Of a DNA stretch of 64,000 nt, positions 1 to 9,926 are shown in pieces. The notes under the pieces are model-generated. The model had not been told where the DNA came from and made no database searches. It saw nothing but the letters and a program-made list of their open reading frames with translations. Position numbers and translations under genes: made by a program. Positions within the stretch are counted from its first letter, which is position 1; every line of letters starts with the position of its first letter. This DNA comes from Massilia sp. YIM B02443 (GTDB lineage: Bacteria; Pseudomonadota; Gammaproteobacteria; Burkholderiales; Burkholderiaceae_D), in assembly GCF_030411955.1 (NCBI RefSeq), contig NZ_JASNRA010000025.1, forward strand, positions 1-64,000. The letters run 5' to 3'.

Positions 1-83
1 AGCTAATTCCGGTTAGATTTGCATAAGTTTGGAAGAACGGAGAGGGAACCACGGCGCACGTATCTGAATGTTATGATGCGCCC

Positions 84-1043
84 GTGATTCCCGACCTGTC
101 CCAACTCCGCATCCTCGACAGCCTGCTGCGCGAGGGCAGCCTGACCCGCACCGCCGAACTGCTCGGCATGACCCAGCCCACCGTCAGCCGCTCGCTGGCG
201 CGGCTGCGCCGCCATTTCGGCGACCCGCTGCTGGTGCGCACTGGCCAGCGCATGCAGCCGACCGCGCGCGCCCTCGAACTGGCCGCTCCGATCGCCGCCG
301 TGCTGGACGCCGCGCGCCAGCTGGAAGGCGGTCCGGCCGACTTCGATCCCGCCAGCGCCATCCGTTCGTTCGGCCTGTACATGGTCGACGGCGCCGTGGT
401 CAACATCCTGCCGCGCTTGCTCGATGCGTTGGCCCGGCCCGCTGGTGGGGCGCCAGGCGTGCAGCTGCGCAGCGTGCACATCGACCCCGGCTCGATCGAA
501 CAGCAGATGGAGCGCGGCCACGTCGACCTGGCCATCGGGCGCTTTCCGCACCTGGTCAACAATATCCGCCAGCGCAAGCTGTGGCAGGACGAATACGCCT
601 GCGTGATGCGCCCCGGCCACGCCTGCGCCGGGAGGCTCGATGGCGATGCCTATCTCACCCATCGCCATGTGCTGATCGAGATGGAGCACACCAGCCACCA
701 CAACGCCGCCGTCACGCGCAAGCTGGAAACGCTGCTGGCGCCGTCGCGCATCCTGTGCCACGTGCCGAGTTTTACCAGTGCCGCCCACATTGCGCTGCAT
801 ACCGACGCCATTGCCACGATCCCGCGCCGCCTGGCGCGGCCGCTGGCGCGCGACCTCGGGCTGGTGCTGGCCGACCTGCCGCCCGACCTGCCGATGCAGC
901 TGCCGCCGCTGCAGCTGGCACTGTACTGGCACGAGCGCAGCCACCGCGATCCGGCCAATGTCTGGCTGCGCGAGTTCGTGCGCTCGACGCTGGCGGAAGA
1001 AGAGTCGATGCCGGCCACGCCGCACTATGCAGAATCTGCATGA
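84..1043 (+). CDS. LysR-family transcriptional regulator
   Basis: A 319-residue protein with the LysR layout: an N-terminal winged helix-turn-helix (about residues 5-64, including MTQPTVSRSLARLRR) and a C-terminal effector-binding domain of the periplasmic-binding-protein fold. The start is a GTG; neither upstream ATG is in frame. It lies 82 bp upstream of, and in the same direction as, a three-gene drug-efflux operon, so it may control that operon, although LysR regulators more often face their targets. The inducer cannot be read from the sequence. Family assignment is firm; target assignment is inference. Confidence 0.9.
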   Translation: MIPDLSQLRILDSLLREGSLTRTAELLGMTQPTVSRSLARLRRHFGDPLLVRTGQRMQPTARALELAAPIAAVLDAARQLEGGPADFDPASAIRSFGLYMVDGAVVNILPRLLDALARPAGGAPGVQLRSVHIDPGSIEQQMERGHVDLAIGRFPHLVNNIRQRKLWQDEYACVMRPGHACAGRLDGDAYLTHRHVLIEMEHTSHHNAAVTRKLETLLAPSRILCHVPSFTSAAHIALHTDAIATIPRRLARPLARDLGLVLADLPPDLPMQLPPLQLALYWHERSHRDPANVWLREFVRSTLAEEESMPATPHYAESA

Positions 1044-1125
1044 TCGCCATGGCTCCGGCGGCATGGCCTCAATGACGTAGAGCAACTATGCTTCGGCTAT
1101 TCCGATTTTTCTGCCGAGGCAAACG

Positions 1126-2592
1126 ATGCTTCCAATTACCTGTCCAGGCCGGCCATCCGCCCGCCTGGCTCTCGGTTCTGTCTTTCTGGTGCTGGCCGGC
1201 TGCGTGTCGATGGGACCGCAGGGCGAGCGCGCCGGCGTGCACGACGCCGCCGCCGCCGCGAATTCCTCGCGCGCGATTGGTTCGTTGACGACTGAGGTCG
1301 CCGCCTGGCCGGCCCAGGACTGGTGGCGCGCTTACGGCGACCCGCAGCTCGACCGGCTGGTCGAACAAAGCCGCGCCGGCAGCCCGACCGTGGCCGCGGC
1401 CCAGGCGCGTGTGCGCCAGGCCGCTGCGCTGGAAGGACTTGCCGCTTCCGCGCTGGGTCCGCAGGCCAACGCGTCGCTGCGCACTTCGCGCCAGCGCTAC
1501 AGCGAAAACAGCAACGTGCCCAAACCCCTGGCCGGCAGCTGGCAGTGGGCCAACGACGCCAGCGTCGGGCTGGGTTATGAGGTCGACTTCTGGGGCAAGA
1601 ACGCCTCGGCTGTCGCCGCCGCCGCCGGCCGCGTCAACGCACGCCAGGCCGAAGCGCAGGCGGCGACGCTGGCGGTGTCGGTCGCCGTCACCCAGGCCTA
1701 TCTGCGCCTGGACCACCTGTTCGCGCTGCGCGACCTGGCCGAGCAGGAGCTGCGCCAGCGCAGCCGCATCCTGGAACTGGTGCAGCAGCGCGTGTCGGCC
1801 CAGCTCGACAGCCGCGCCGAACTGCGCCAGGCCGAGATCGGCGTGCCTGCCGCGCGCGGCCAGATCGCGGCGCTGGATGAGTCGATCGCGCTGACGCGCG
1901 GCCAGATCGCGGCGCTGACCGGCCAGGGACAGGATGCCGCCAACGGCGTCGCGCGGCCGCAATTGCGCCTGCAGCGCGCGCCCGGGGTGCCGGCCGACCT
2001 GCCGGCCGCGCTGCTCGGCCGCCGTCCGGAACTGGTGGCGTTGCGCTGGCAGGTGGAAGCGGCCAGCGGCGACATCGACGTCGCCCGGGCCCAGTTCTAC
2101 CCGACCGTGAACCTGAGCCTGTCCGCCGGCCTGTCCACCCTCGGCTTCGACGCCCTGGTGCACAGCGGCAGCCGGACCTTTGCCGCCGGCCCCCTGGTCA
2201 CACTGCCGCTGCTCGACGGCGGCCGCCTGCGCAGCAATCTGGCCGTGCGCAACGCCGACTACGACCTGGCGGTGGAGCAGTACAACGGCGCGGTGCTGGA
2301 GGCGCTGCGCGACGTGACCGCGCAACTGACGTCGCTGCGCTGGCTCGGCGCGCGGGTGGTCGAGCAGGATCAGGCGTTAGAGGCGGCCGAACAGGCCTAC
2401 GACCTGGCCGAGCAGCGCTACCGCGCCGGCCTGGGCAACTTCGTGCAGGTCCTGATCGCCGAGACCCAGGTGGTGGCCCAGCGCCGCGGCCAGGCCGAGC
2501 TTAGAGCACGCGCCAATGAGCTCGACCTGAACCTGGTGCGGGCGCTGGGTGGCGGCTATGACGTGACCGCCTCCGCGCAACTTGCAAAGTAA
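1126..2592 (+). CDS. Outer-membrane efflux lipoprotein, NodT/OprM type
   Basis: A 488-residue TolC-superfamily outer-membrane channel. It begins with a lipoprotein signal peptide whose lipobox (LAGC) puts the acylated cysteine at residue 26, followed by two long helical repeats typical of outer-membrane factors (AAQARVRQAAALEG early, AEQAYDLAEQRYRAG late). It would form the exit duct of a tripartite pump. The HlyD-type adaptor gene starts 14 bp downstream and an MFS pump follows, so the three form one operon. Substrates are unknown; this architecture usually exports aromatic acids, dyes or antibiotics. Confidence 0.9.
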   Translation: MLPITCPGRPSARLALGSVFLVLAGCVSMGPQGERAGVHDAAAAANSSRAIGSLTTEVAAWPAQDWWRAYGDPQLDRLVEQSRAGSPTVAAAQARVRQAAALEGLAASALGPQANASLRTSRQRYSENSNVPKPLAGSWQWANDASVGLGYEVDFWGKNASAVAAAAGRVNARQAEAQAATLAVSVAVTQAYLRLDHLFALRDLAEQELRQRSRILELVQQRVSAQLDSRAELRQAEIGVPAARGQIAALDESIALTRGQIAALTGQGQDAANGVARPQLRLQRAPGVPADLPAALLGRRPELVALRWQVEAASGDIDVARAQFYPTVNLSLSAGLSTLGFDALVHSGSRTFAAGPLVTLPLLDGGRLRSNLAVRNADYDLAVEQYNGAVLEALRDVTAQLTSLRWLGARVVEQDQALEAAEQAYDLAEQRYRAGLGNFVQVLIAETQVVAQRRGQAELRARANELDLNLVRALGGGYDVTASAQLAK

Positions 2593-2606
2593 ATTCAAGG
2601 AACGAC

Positions 2607-3779
2607 ATGGACAACAAGAATACGACCACGGTGGCACAGAGCCGCCGCAAGCTCGCCATCGGCCTGCTGGCCGCCATCGCCGCCGCTGTGGGCGGCATCG
2701 CCTGGTCCTCGCCCGAGGTGCTGGGCCTGGGCTGGAACAGCCAGCACACCGAAGACGCCTACGTCGAGGGCAATCTTGTGCAGGTCACGCCGCAGGTGGC
2801 CGGCACCGTGACCCGCATCGCCGCCGACAACACCGACTTCGTGCGCCCCGGCGAGACGCTGGTGCAGCTGAACGAAGTCGACGCCCGCCTGGCGCTGGAC
2901 CGCGCCGAAGCGGCGCTGGCCAAGTCCGCGCGCCAGGTGCGCGCCCAGTTCGCCGGCGTGGATCAGCTGCGCGCCACCGTGCTGCAGCGCGAAGCGGACC
3001 TGGGCAAGGCTGCCAGCGACCTCGAACGCCGGCGCAAGCTGGCCGACACCGGCGCCGTCTCGGGCGAAGACATCCGCCACGCCGAGGACGCAGTCGCCGC
3101 CGCGCGCGCCGCCTTGACCGCCGCGCGCCAGCAGGTGGGTTCGGCCAATGCGCTGGTGGACGGCACCACGGTCGAGAACCATCCCGACGTGGCGGCCGCC
3201 ATCGCCCAGCTGCGCGACGCCTCGCTGCAGCTGGCGCGCACCACGCTCGCCGCGCCGGTGGGCGGCATCGTCGCCCGTCGCAACGTCCAGATCGGCCAGC
3301 GCGTGGGGCAAGGTTCGCCGCTGATGGCGATCGTGCCGCTGGACCAGATGTGGGTCACGGCCAATCTGAAAGAGACGCAATTGAAGGACGTGCGCATCGG
3401 CCAGCCGGTGGCGGTGACCGCCGACGTGTATGGCGGCGACGTCGTGTTCCATGGCCGCGTGGTGGGCCAGGAAGCGGGCACCGGCAGCGCCTTCGCCGCG
3501 GTGCCGGCGCAGAATGCGACCGGCAACTGGATCAAGGTGGTGCAGCGCGTGCCGGTGCGCATTGCGCTCGATCCGAAGGAACTGGCTCAACATCCGCTGC
3601 GCCTCGGCCTGTCGATGAAGGTGGCGATCGACACCAGCAAGCGTGAAGGTCCCACGCTGATGCAGGCCGGCGCAGTGCGCCAGCAATACCACACCGTGGT
3701 GTTCGAGACCGAGGCGCACGGCGCCGATGAAGCGATCCGCCGCGCGCTCGGCCAGCCGGGCGCGGTGGCGGCGCGCTGA
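2607..3779 (+). CDS. HlyD/EmrA-family membrane-fusion protein
   Basis: A 390-residue periplasmic adaptor. A single N-terminal membrane anchor (about residues 14-34) is followed by the lipoyl/barrel-sandwich half motif EDAYVEGNLVQVTPQVAG, a coiled-coil hairpin (about 90-190), the second lipoyl half and a beta-barrel. This is the EmrA pattern of adaptors that pair with MFS pumps. A ribosome-binding site (AAGGA) precedes the ATG. It sits between the outer-membrane factor gene and the MFS gene, with 14 and 11 bp gaps, and should bridge the two membrane components. Confidence 0.9.
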   Translation: MDNKNTTTVAQSRRKLAIGLLAAIAAAVGGIAWSSPEVLGLGWNSQHTEDAYVEGNLVQVTPQVAGTVTRIAADNTDFVRPGETLVQLNEVDARLALDRAEAALAKSARQVRAQFAGVDQLRATVLQREADLGKAASDLERRRKLADTGAVSGEDIRHAEDAVAAARAALTAARQQVGSANALVDGTTVENHPDVAAAIAQLRDASLQLARTTLAAPVGGIVARRNVQIGQRVGQGSPLMAIVPLDQMWVTANLKETQLKDVRIGQPVAVTADVYGGDVVFHGRVVGQEAGTGSAFAAVPAQNATGNWIKVVQRVPVRIALDPKELAQHPLRLGLSMKVAIDTSKREGPTLMQAGAVRQQYHTVVFETEAHGADEAIRRALGQPGAVAAR

Positions 3780-3790
3780 ATGGGGCTGCC

Positions 3791-5248
3791 ATGAGCACCG
3801 CAAGCAATCTGGCGATCCCACGTCCGGCGCTGCTGGCCACGATCTTCGTCTTCAACTTCATCGAGTTCCTGACCACCGGGATGACGGTGCTGGCGGCGTC
3901 GGCGATCATGGGCCACATTGGCGCCTCGCCCGAGGAATACGCCACCACCTCGGCCATGTACGCGGCGGTAGCGGTGCTGTCGATCTCGCAGATGACGGTG
4001 CTGCTGCAGCGCCTCGGCTGGCGTAACTTCCTGCTGGCGACGGTGCTGGTCTACCTGCTCGGCGCCTGGCTGTGCGCCACCAGCGGCACCGTGGCGCAGT
4101 TCGCCGGCGGACGGCTGCTGATGGCGATGGGCGGCGGCGTATTCATGACGGTGTCGCGCATGATGGTCAACCTGATTCCGCCGTCGCCGCAGCGCCTGCA
4201 GGGCATCGCGGCGTTTGGCGCGGCGCTCTCAGGCGGCTTCGCGCTTGGGCCGTGGCTGGCGGCCAAGATGGTCGGCCACGAAGCCTGGGGCGGCATGTTC
4301 CTGGTGCTGGCGCTGCTGGCCGCGCTGGGCGCCGCGCTGGCCGCGCGCTGGATGCCGCAGGACGCGGTGACGCTGGACGGCACGCCGACCCGCATGCACC
4401 TGTTCGATGCCGTGCTGCTGGGACTGGGCGCCGCCATCACCCTGTACGCGCTGCAGCACATGACTTACGACTGGCACGGCGAACGCGCGCCGCTGGTGGG
4501 TCACCTGCTGCTCGGCCTGGCCTTGCTGGCGGCGTTCTGCGTGCTGCACTGGCGCCGCAGCCAGCCGTTCCTGCACCTGCACATCCTGCGCAGCGCCCGT
4601 TATCGCCTGGGCCTGCTGATCTTCGCGGTCTGCTACGCGGTGCTGGGGATGGTGAACACGCTGCTGCCGCAGCTGGTGCAAAAAGGGCTGGGCGTCGGCC
4701 TGCAGCAGGCCGGCGAACTGCAGGGCATCGGCCTGCTGTCGACGGTGGTGGTGTTCGTCGTGATGCTGGAGCTGGTCAAGAAGAATCCGCATCCGACCCG
4801 CTTCTACGTGACCGGCTTCGCGATGCTGGCGCTGCTCGGCTGGCGCTTCGCAACGCTCGACCCGCGCGCGTATGCCTGGGATACGCTGCTGGCGTGGTTC
4901 GGGCTGTTCGGCGGCTTCGTCACGCTGGGCATGGCGACCACCGCGATCCACTCGTTCAAGGATCTGCAGATGGACAACGTGGTGTTCTCGCACGCCCAGC
5001 AACTGAAGAACATGCTGGGCCAGGCCGGCCTGGCGCTGGGCGTGGGCATGACCAATATCGGGCTGCAGGAACGAACCGCGCTGCACCTGTCGCGCCTGGG
5101 CGAAAAGGCGCGTGATTCTGCACTCGACATCGGCGCCGAGCTGGCGCGCCAGGCGGCGTTGCTGGCGGGGCAGGATCTGTTCTGGATCGTGATGTGGATC
5201 GGCGTGGTGGGCGGCGTGATGCTGACGCTGCAGCGCAGGTTCGATTGA
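3791..5248 (+). CDS. MFS drug-efflux permease (DHA2/EmrB type)
   Basis: A 485-residue integral membrane protein with about 14 predicted transmembrane helices, as in the DHA2 branch of the major facilitator superfamily. Motif-like segments include FIEFLTTGMTVLAASAIMG in the first helix and RLLMAMGGGVFMTVSRMM in the fourth. As last gene of the operon it would supply the proton-driven inner-membrane pump for the upstream adaptor and channel. A weak hairpin (5254-5268) lies between its stop and the converging 1445-codon gene. Confidence 0.9.
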   Translation: MSTASNLAIPRPALLATIFVFNFIEFLTTGMTVLAASAIMGHIGASPEEYATTSAMYAAVAVLSISQMTVLLQRLGWRNFLLATVLVYLLGAWLCATSGTVAQFAGGRLLMAMGGGVFMTVSRMMVNLIPPSPQRLQGIAAFGAALSGGFALGPWLAAKMVGHEAWGGMFLVLALLAALGAALAARWMPQDAVTLDGTPTRMHLFDAVLLGLGAAITLYALQHMTYDWHGERAPLVGHLLLGLALLAAFCVLHWRRSQPFLHLHILRSARYRLGLLIFAVCYAVLGMVNTLLPQLVQKGLGVGLQQAGELQGIGLLSTVVVFVVMLELVKKNPHPTRFYVTGFAMLALLGWRFATLDPRAYAWDTLLAWFGLFGGFVTLGMATTAIHSFKDLQMDNVVFSHAQQLKNMLGQAGLALGVGMTNIGLQERTALHLSRLGEKARDSALDIGAELARQAALLAGQDLFWIVMWIGVVGGVMLTLQRRFD

Positions 5249-5298
5249 CGTCCGCCCGGCTGCCGGGCCGCTCGCGCGCGGGCTGAGAACCCGGCTAT

Positions 5299-8200
5299 TC
5301 AGGCAGTTGCCCCTGACGGCCTCAGGCGCGACGGCCGGATCCCGTACTCGTCGGCGGCCCAGCGTACTGCATGGCTCAGCTTGTTCCCGAAATCGCTGCG
5401 CGACAGGACCGCGAGTACCTCGAGCAACTCCTTGGGGTCGGCCAGGAATGGATGGCTGGCCTGGGTCAGGACGTCCGCCACCAGTTGCGCATGGGCCGTC
5501 GGTGCGGCGCGCGCGATGCGGGCCGCCGCCAGCGCGGCGTAGGCCTTGGCCAGTGTCGTGGCGTCGTCCCTGTTGCCGGCGCGTTCGAGCAGCGGGCGCA
5601 GGGCGTCGGCCTCCGCCCGCAGGTCGGCATCGGACCGCAGCCGCGGCGCGACGGCAAGGTATGCCTGCGCCAGATCAGTGTTGACTTCTTTCTCCAGGGC
5701 GGCGCGTATCGCCGCCGCCTCGCGCTTCAGGAAGCCGGCATCTCGCATTCCCTCCGCAACCATGGCGTAGGCGCCGCCGGAGATATCGTCCGGATAGCGC
5801 AGCAGCAGGGTGCGCAGGAGCACGGCGGCCGACCCGCGTCGTTCTGGATCGGGCAAGCCCGACGCGACGGTGGCGTAAGCAAACGCCATCGCCGCGGCGC
5901 GACCCGGGCCGCTTCCGATCCGGCGTTCAAGGACATCGGCTGCGCGCCAGAGCTGGTCGGGGTCGTTGAATCGCCTTACCATGACCGCGTAGTAATCTGC
6001 CAAGGTGATCGCCTGGCTGTCATGGTCGGGCTCATCGAGCCAGGCTTCGAACGACGCGATGGCAGCCCGGGTACGCCGGTCATCGTCCAGGCGCGCTACC
6101 AGCGCGGCGTAGGCTTCCCTGACGGCATGGACGGTGCCGCCGCGCCATTCGCTCCTCAGCAATCGTTCCAGGGCCAGCACTTCGGTCTCGAGGTCGGCGG
6201 GGACGCTCAGGCGCTTGGTCAGCGCGGCGTAGGCGCTGGCGACGACCTGACGGTCACCGAACGCCGGCTGGGCCAGCAGTGTTCGCAAGGCGGCGATTTC
6301 GGCGCGTAGTTCCGTAGCGCCACGGATGGCTGCGATCAGTGCGAGGTACGGTTTTTCGACGATTCCTGCGATGTCGTCGCGCGGGCGCTGCGTCAGGTAC
6401 AGGCGTAGCGCCCGCGCTTCGTCGGCGACGCTCTTTTCGTTGCTCAAGTGAAGAATGGCGATCTCCTCGTAAGCACCGGCGAGCGTGCTGGCCAGGGCGG
6501 GGTCGCCCGCACGCTCGAGCCGGGAGCGCAGCATGGCCACTTCAGGCTCGACGTCTGCCACCTCGCTCAGATGTCCGACCACTGCCGTGTAGGCTTGGGC
6601 GGCAAGAGTCAAGCCACCACGGGTACCGGGGCGAAAGTTCCGATCCGGGGCCAGGCGCGAAGCCAGGAATGCGGCCTCCTTTCTCAGCTCGTCCGGATCG
6701 GTCAAGTGCAGCACCACCACGACATAGGCCGACCCGAGCGCATCTTCCGCTTCGCTGTCGTGCGCTTGCCCGACCAGGCGGCGCAGCGCCGCGGCTTCGA
6801 TCCTGGCGGCTGCCGCGTCGTCCAGCCGGCTTGCCAGAGCGCCGTACGCAGTTGCCAGAGCCTGCAATGTGGCGGCGCCGTGTTGGATGCCCATCCGTTC
6901 GTCGAGTGGGTTCGCCAGTGTGCTGTCGGTGGCGGCTGCCGGAGCGCGTGCGTGCTCGCGTTCCAGCAGCGCGCGCAGGAAGACCAGCGCCTGCGTCACT
7001 CTGGCGCCATCGCTCAGGCGCGCTGCGATGGCGGCATAGGCGCCAGCGATCTGCGCGCGGGCACGATGATCCGGATCGCGCTCCAGCAGCGCATGAAATG
7101 CCGCGCTGCCGGCATCGATTTCCGCAGGCTTGTCGACGCGTGGCGCGAGGCGCGCGTAGGCATGCGCGAGCCTGCCCACCACTGCTGGATCGGAATGCCT
7201 CGACAGCAGCGTGCGTATGGCGCTGGCTTCGGCGTTGACGTTGGCGTCAGCCAGCTTGGCATAGCGCGCCGCTGCTGCCGCGTAGGCGTCGTCGATCATG
7301 GCTGCGGATGATTCCTGCGGTGGGAGCGCGAGCTGTTGGCGCAGCGCGTCCAACTCGGCCTTGACGACTGCGGGATCGGTGAGGCGTTGAACCACCGTGG
7401 CATAGGCCGCGGCCAGCCGCGACGCGCTGTCGTGATTGGCACGAGACACCAGGCCCCGACGCAGGGCTGCTCCGGCAGCGGCCAGGGCATCGGCGTCGGT
7501 CATGTTCATGAGCAGGCCCTGGTAGGCCTCGGCCAGCTCGTCCAGGATGTCGTCGTCGGCCTCGCGCATGATACGCGTGCGCAGCGGACCCTCCACCGAA
7601 GACACGCGCGCCGCATCGTCCAGGCGCCCGAGAAGCTCCTCGTGCGCTCGCGCAACTTCGCGCACTGCGCGGTCGGTACGGGCGTGCAGGAACAGTCGAC
7701 CCAGTAATGCGGCCACTTCGGCGGCCTGGGCCGGGTCGGCCCCGGCATGCGCCAAGTGCCACCGGGCGCGCAGCGCCACCTGCAGCTGACCGGGGTCGGT
7801 ACGCAGCAGGTCGAATATGCGGGCACGCAGCGCTTGTGGGGCGCGCCATGCCGCGAGCGTGCCTGCAGGCCAATCCTCGGCGCCGAAATCGTTGATGATC
7901 GGGTAGGCACTGGCGGTCAGCAGCCGGTCCCGGTTCCAGCTGGTTGCGCCGCCCGCCACGAGGCAGATGCATAGCAGGACCATGCCCGGCCTGAGGGTGC
8001 TCAACAGGATATATTCTCTGGCCGACGCGAAGCGCAAGCGGTTGCGCACGCGCTCCCACAGCAGCCGCATCAATGTGGAAAACGGCAGCAGCGCCGCATA
8101 GCGTTTGCGCCAGCTGCCGGTTGCGGCATCGAAGCGCTGCTTGCATTCGGCCAATGTTGCCGACCACCGTGCAGCGCGCCGCTCATGCGCCAGCACGGCG

Positions 8201-9636
8201 CGCGCCAGGTAGTCGTGGTCGAGCTGCCAGGCGCGCTCGCTGCCGGCGGAATCGGCTGGCCGCACGACCTCCTCATGCTCCAGTGCATCGAGGACGGCCC
8301 TGGTTTTCGAAGCGTTGCCGACGATCGTCTTCAGCTGCGTGAATGGCGCGCGTTGCGCTTTCGGCCGCTGCTCCGGACCACCCTCGAGCACAAACGCACG
8401 CAGCACGGCTGCGGCGACCCGGGCGCCATCGGGACCGCCACCCGCAGCCAGGCCGGCCGTCTTGAGCGCGCGCGCGATCACCAATGTCTCGACACCGCGC
8501 AAGCCACCGGCGGCTTCGTAGTGCTTGGGGGTCAGCAGCGGCAACTCGCGCAGGCCCATGAGCACAGTGCGCACCTGTTGCATCAGGATTGCGCCTTCCG
8601 CTGTCAGGTCGCGCTCGAGCCGCTCGCGCAACTTCAGCCAGCCACCTTCGGGATGCATGACGATCGCAGTGCCGGCCCCGGCCGGGGGGACGGCTGCCGT
8701 GAGGCCGACAAGCAAGGGATGCAGGTAATCGGTGTTGACACGCTTGAGCGTGCGCGCCGCGGTGCGATCCTGGTCCAGGAAGCGTACCGACGACAGGCCG
8801 GCGGCAGTGTCCGAGCGCGCGACGACAAGCAGGTGCAGCGTACCTGCCTCCAGTCCCGTCCGGATCAGATTCCAGAATGGATTGGCGGCGGCAAGGGCGG
8901 CCGGCGTCAGCCAGCTTCCGTCAGCGTCCACAAAGCGTCCGCGGTGCTGGGCCTGATAGTCGTCGAACTGGTCTGCGATAAGGAGCGGGCGGCGGTTCAA
9001 TGTGCGCACGATAGCGGCCAGGCGCGTGTCGAATTCGGCGAGCAGCAATGGTGTCGCGGCCGCCAGGTCGGGCGCCGACTCCCACGCCAGACGTTCGCGC
9101 TGGCCTGCGGACAAGACGCGGTACAGGCCGTCGAGTGCAACCGCAACCGGGCCGCGGATCCAGTCCTCGCCCCATTCGCGCACCAGCACCGGAAGCAGTC
9201 CGTCCTCGGCACGCAACGCCGGGGTCAAGCCGGCACTGATCAGGGCAGACTTGCCGCAGCCGGATTCGCCGTCAAGCAGCACGATGCGCGACTGTTTCAC
9301 CGACGTCGTCAGCCGCTTGACGTCATCCGTGCGGCCGATCAGTGTCTCGGGCGAGGTGGGACGCAGTGTGAACGCATCGCGGCGCTCGAGCCGGCTGGCT
9401 TGTGCGAAGTGCCGGTAGCTGCGCCACACCAGCAGGGCCGCCGCGACAGTCACCGCTGCGGACAACAGGGCGGCGCCAGCTTTGGCGGGGATGTCGAAGA
9501 ATTCGAAAACGCCGTTGAGCCAGCCGCCCAGCGCCGTCGACACTACCGCGAGCACGGGAAGCGCCGTACCGACCAGATTGACGGACCCCTGGACTGTACT
9601 GAGCCAGTTGTTGAAGCCTCTGTTTTCCATATGCAT
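5299..9636 (-). CDS. Membrane-anchored nSTAND P-loop NTPase with about 18 helical repeats
   Basis: A 1445-residue protein. Two hydrophobic helices (about residues 20-41 and 53-71) precede a P-loop NTPase with Walker A GESGCGKSA (123-131) and a Walker B-like PLLIADQFDDY (217-227). The DQFDD form is typical of the novel STAND (nSTAND) family. A winged-helix-like segment (LDHDYLARAV, about 472-481) and a third hydrophobic helix (about 551-565) follow. The remaining 800 or so residues carry about 18 imperfect repeats of roughly 43 residues, each centred on an AYAALAxRLxD-like helix followed by an EAxALRxLL helix, resembling TPR/SEL1 solenoids. STAND proteins are ligand-triggered oligomerising switches in signalling, cell death and antiphage defence. 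No nuclease, TIR or protease effector is visible, so the membrane helices may be the effector or merely an anchor. It stands alone between the efflux operon and a pseudogene. The ATG at 9630 is an alternative start. Specific function unknown. Confidence 0.75.
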   Translation of the reverse strand: MHMENRGFNNWLSTVQGSVNLVGTALPVLAVVSTALGGWLNGVFEFFDIPAKAGAALLSAAVTVAAALLVWRSYRHFAQASRLERRDAFTLRPTSPETLIGRTDDVKRLTTSVKQSRIVLLDGESGCGKSALISAGLTPALRAEDGLLPVLVREWGEDWIRGPVAVALDGLYRVLSAGQRERLAWESAPDLAAATPLLLAEFDTRLAAIVRTLNRRPLLIADQFDDYQAQHRGRFVDADGSWLTPAALAAANPFWNLIRTGLEAGTLHLLVVARSDTAAGLSSVRFLDQDRTAARTLKRVNTDYLHPLLVGLTAAVPPAGAGTAIVMHPEGGWLKLRERLERDLTAEGAILMQQVRTVLMGLRELPLLTPKHYEAAGGLRGVETLVIARALKTAGLAAGGGPDGARVAAAVLRAFVLEGGPEQRPKAQRAPFTQLKTIVGNASKTRAVLDALEHEEVVRPADSAGSERAWQLDHDYLARAVLAHERRAARWSATLAECKQRFDAATGSWRKRYAALLPFSTLMRLLWERVRNRLRFASAREYILLSTLRPGMVLLCICLVAGGATSWNRDRLLTASAYPIINDFGAEDWPAGTLAAWRAPQALRARIFDLLRTDPGQLQVALRARWHLAHAGADPAQAAEVAALLGRLFLHARTDRAVREVARAHEELLGRLDDAARVSSVEGPLRTRIMREADDDILDELAEAYQGLLMNMTDADALAAAGAALRRGLVSRANHDSASRLAAAYATVVQRLTDPAVVKAELDALRQQLALPPQESSAAMIDDAYAAAAARYAKLADANVNAEASAIRTLLSRHSDPAVVGRLAHAYARLAPRVDKPAEIDAGSAAFHALLERDPDHRARAQIAGAYAAIAARLSDGARVTQALVFLRALLEREHARAPAAATDSTLANPLDERMGIQHGAATLQALATAYGALASRLDDAAAARIEAAALRRLVGQAHDSEAEDALGSAYVVVVLHLTDPDELRKEAAFLASRLAPDRNFRPGTRGGLTLAAQAYTAVVGHLSEVADVEPEVAMLRSRLERAGDPALASTLAGAYEEIAILHLSNEKSVADEARALRLYLTQRPRDDIAGIVEKPYLALIAAIRGATELRAEIAALRTLLAQPAFGDRQVVASAYAALTKRLSVPADLETEVLALERLLRSEWRGGTVHAVREAYAALVARLDDDRRTRAAIASFEAWLDEPDHDSQAITLADYYAVMVRRFNDPDQLWRAADVLERRIGSGPGRAAAMAFAYATVASGLPDPERRGSAAVLLRTLLLRYPDDISGGAYAMVAEGMRDAGFLKREAAAIRAALEKEVNTDLAQAYLAVAPRLRSDADLRAEADALRPLLERAGNRDDATTLAKAYAALAAARIARAAPTAHAQLVADVLTQASHPFLADPKELLEVLAVLSRSDFGNKLSHAVRWAADEYGIRPSRLRPSGATA

Positions 9637-9926
9637 GCGACCGGCCGGATCGGCATCGCGCCGTGTTCGTGAAATCGTGCTTCTGCAAAGCTAGAACGAC
9701 GATGCGGCAGTGGGATGCGGCGGATCAAATGTGCCTGGATCCGCCGCAAAATGCTGCCCGCACCGCGCGCGCATCGCGTGCTTCGATACGTCGCGCATCA
9801 TCGTCATCCGCTGCCGGGAAAGCAGCATCTTTTCCTGTTAAAGTTCGCTGCGCACACCGGTAGCCGTGGGTAGGGACGTCATTTCGTCCGCCGCGTTTGG
9901 CGGGCAGACCGACTGAAAGGTGTTCG
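9637..9926. other. Divergent intergenic region
   Basis: This 290-bp spacer lies between the start of the nSTAND gene (reverse) and the NnrU remnant (forward). It should contain both promoters, but no convincing -35/-10 pair stands out. Two small hairpins lie just before the NnrU start: GGACG/CGTCC (near 9873-9888) and CCGC/GCGG (near 9890-9905). No open frame with coding character is seen. Confidence 0.4.

Noticed and set aside
3..1085. Long open frame antisense to the LysR gene
   Set aside because: High GC gives long spurious frames; this one is Gln/Arg/Ala-rich with no domain, while the forward frame is a clear LysR protein.
9860..9926. Small structured RNA before the NnrU remnant
   Set aside because: Two short hairpins exist, but stems are 4-5 bp and no known RNA family pattern is evident.
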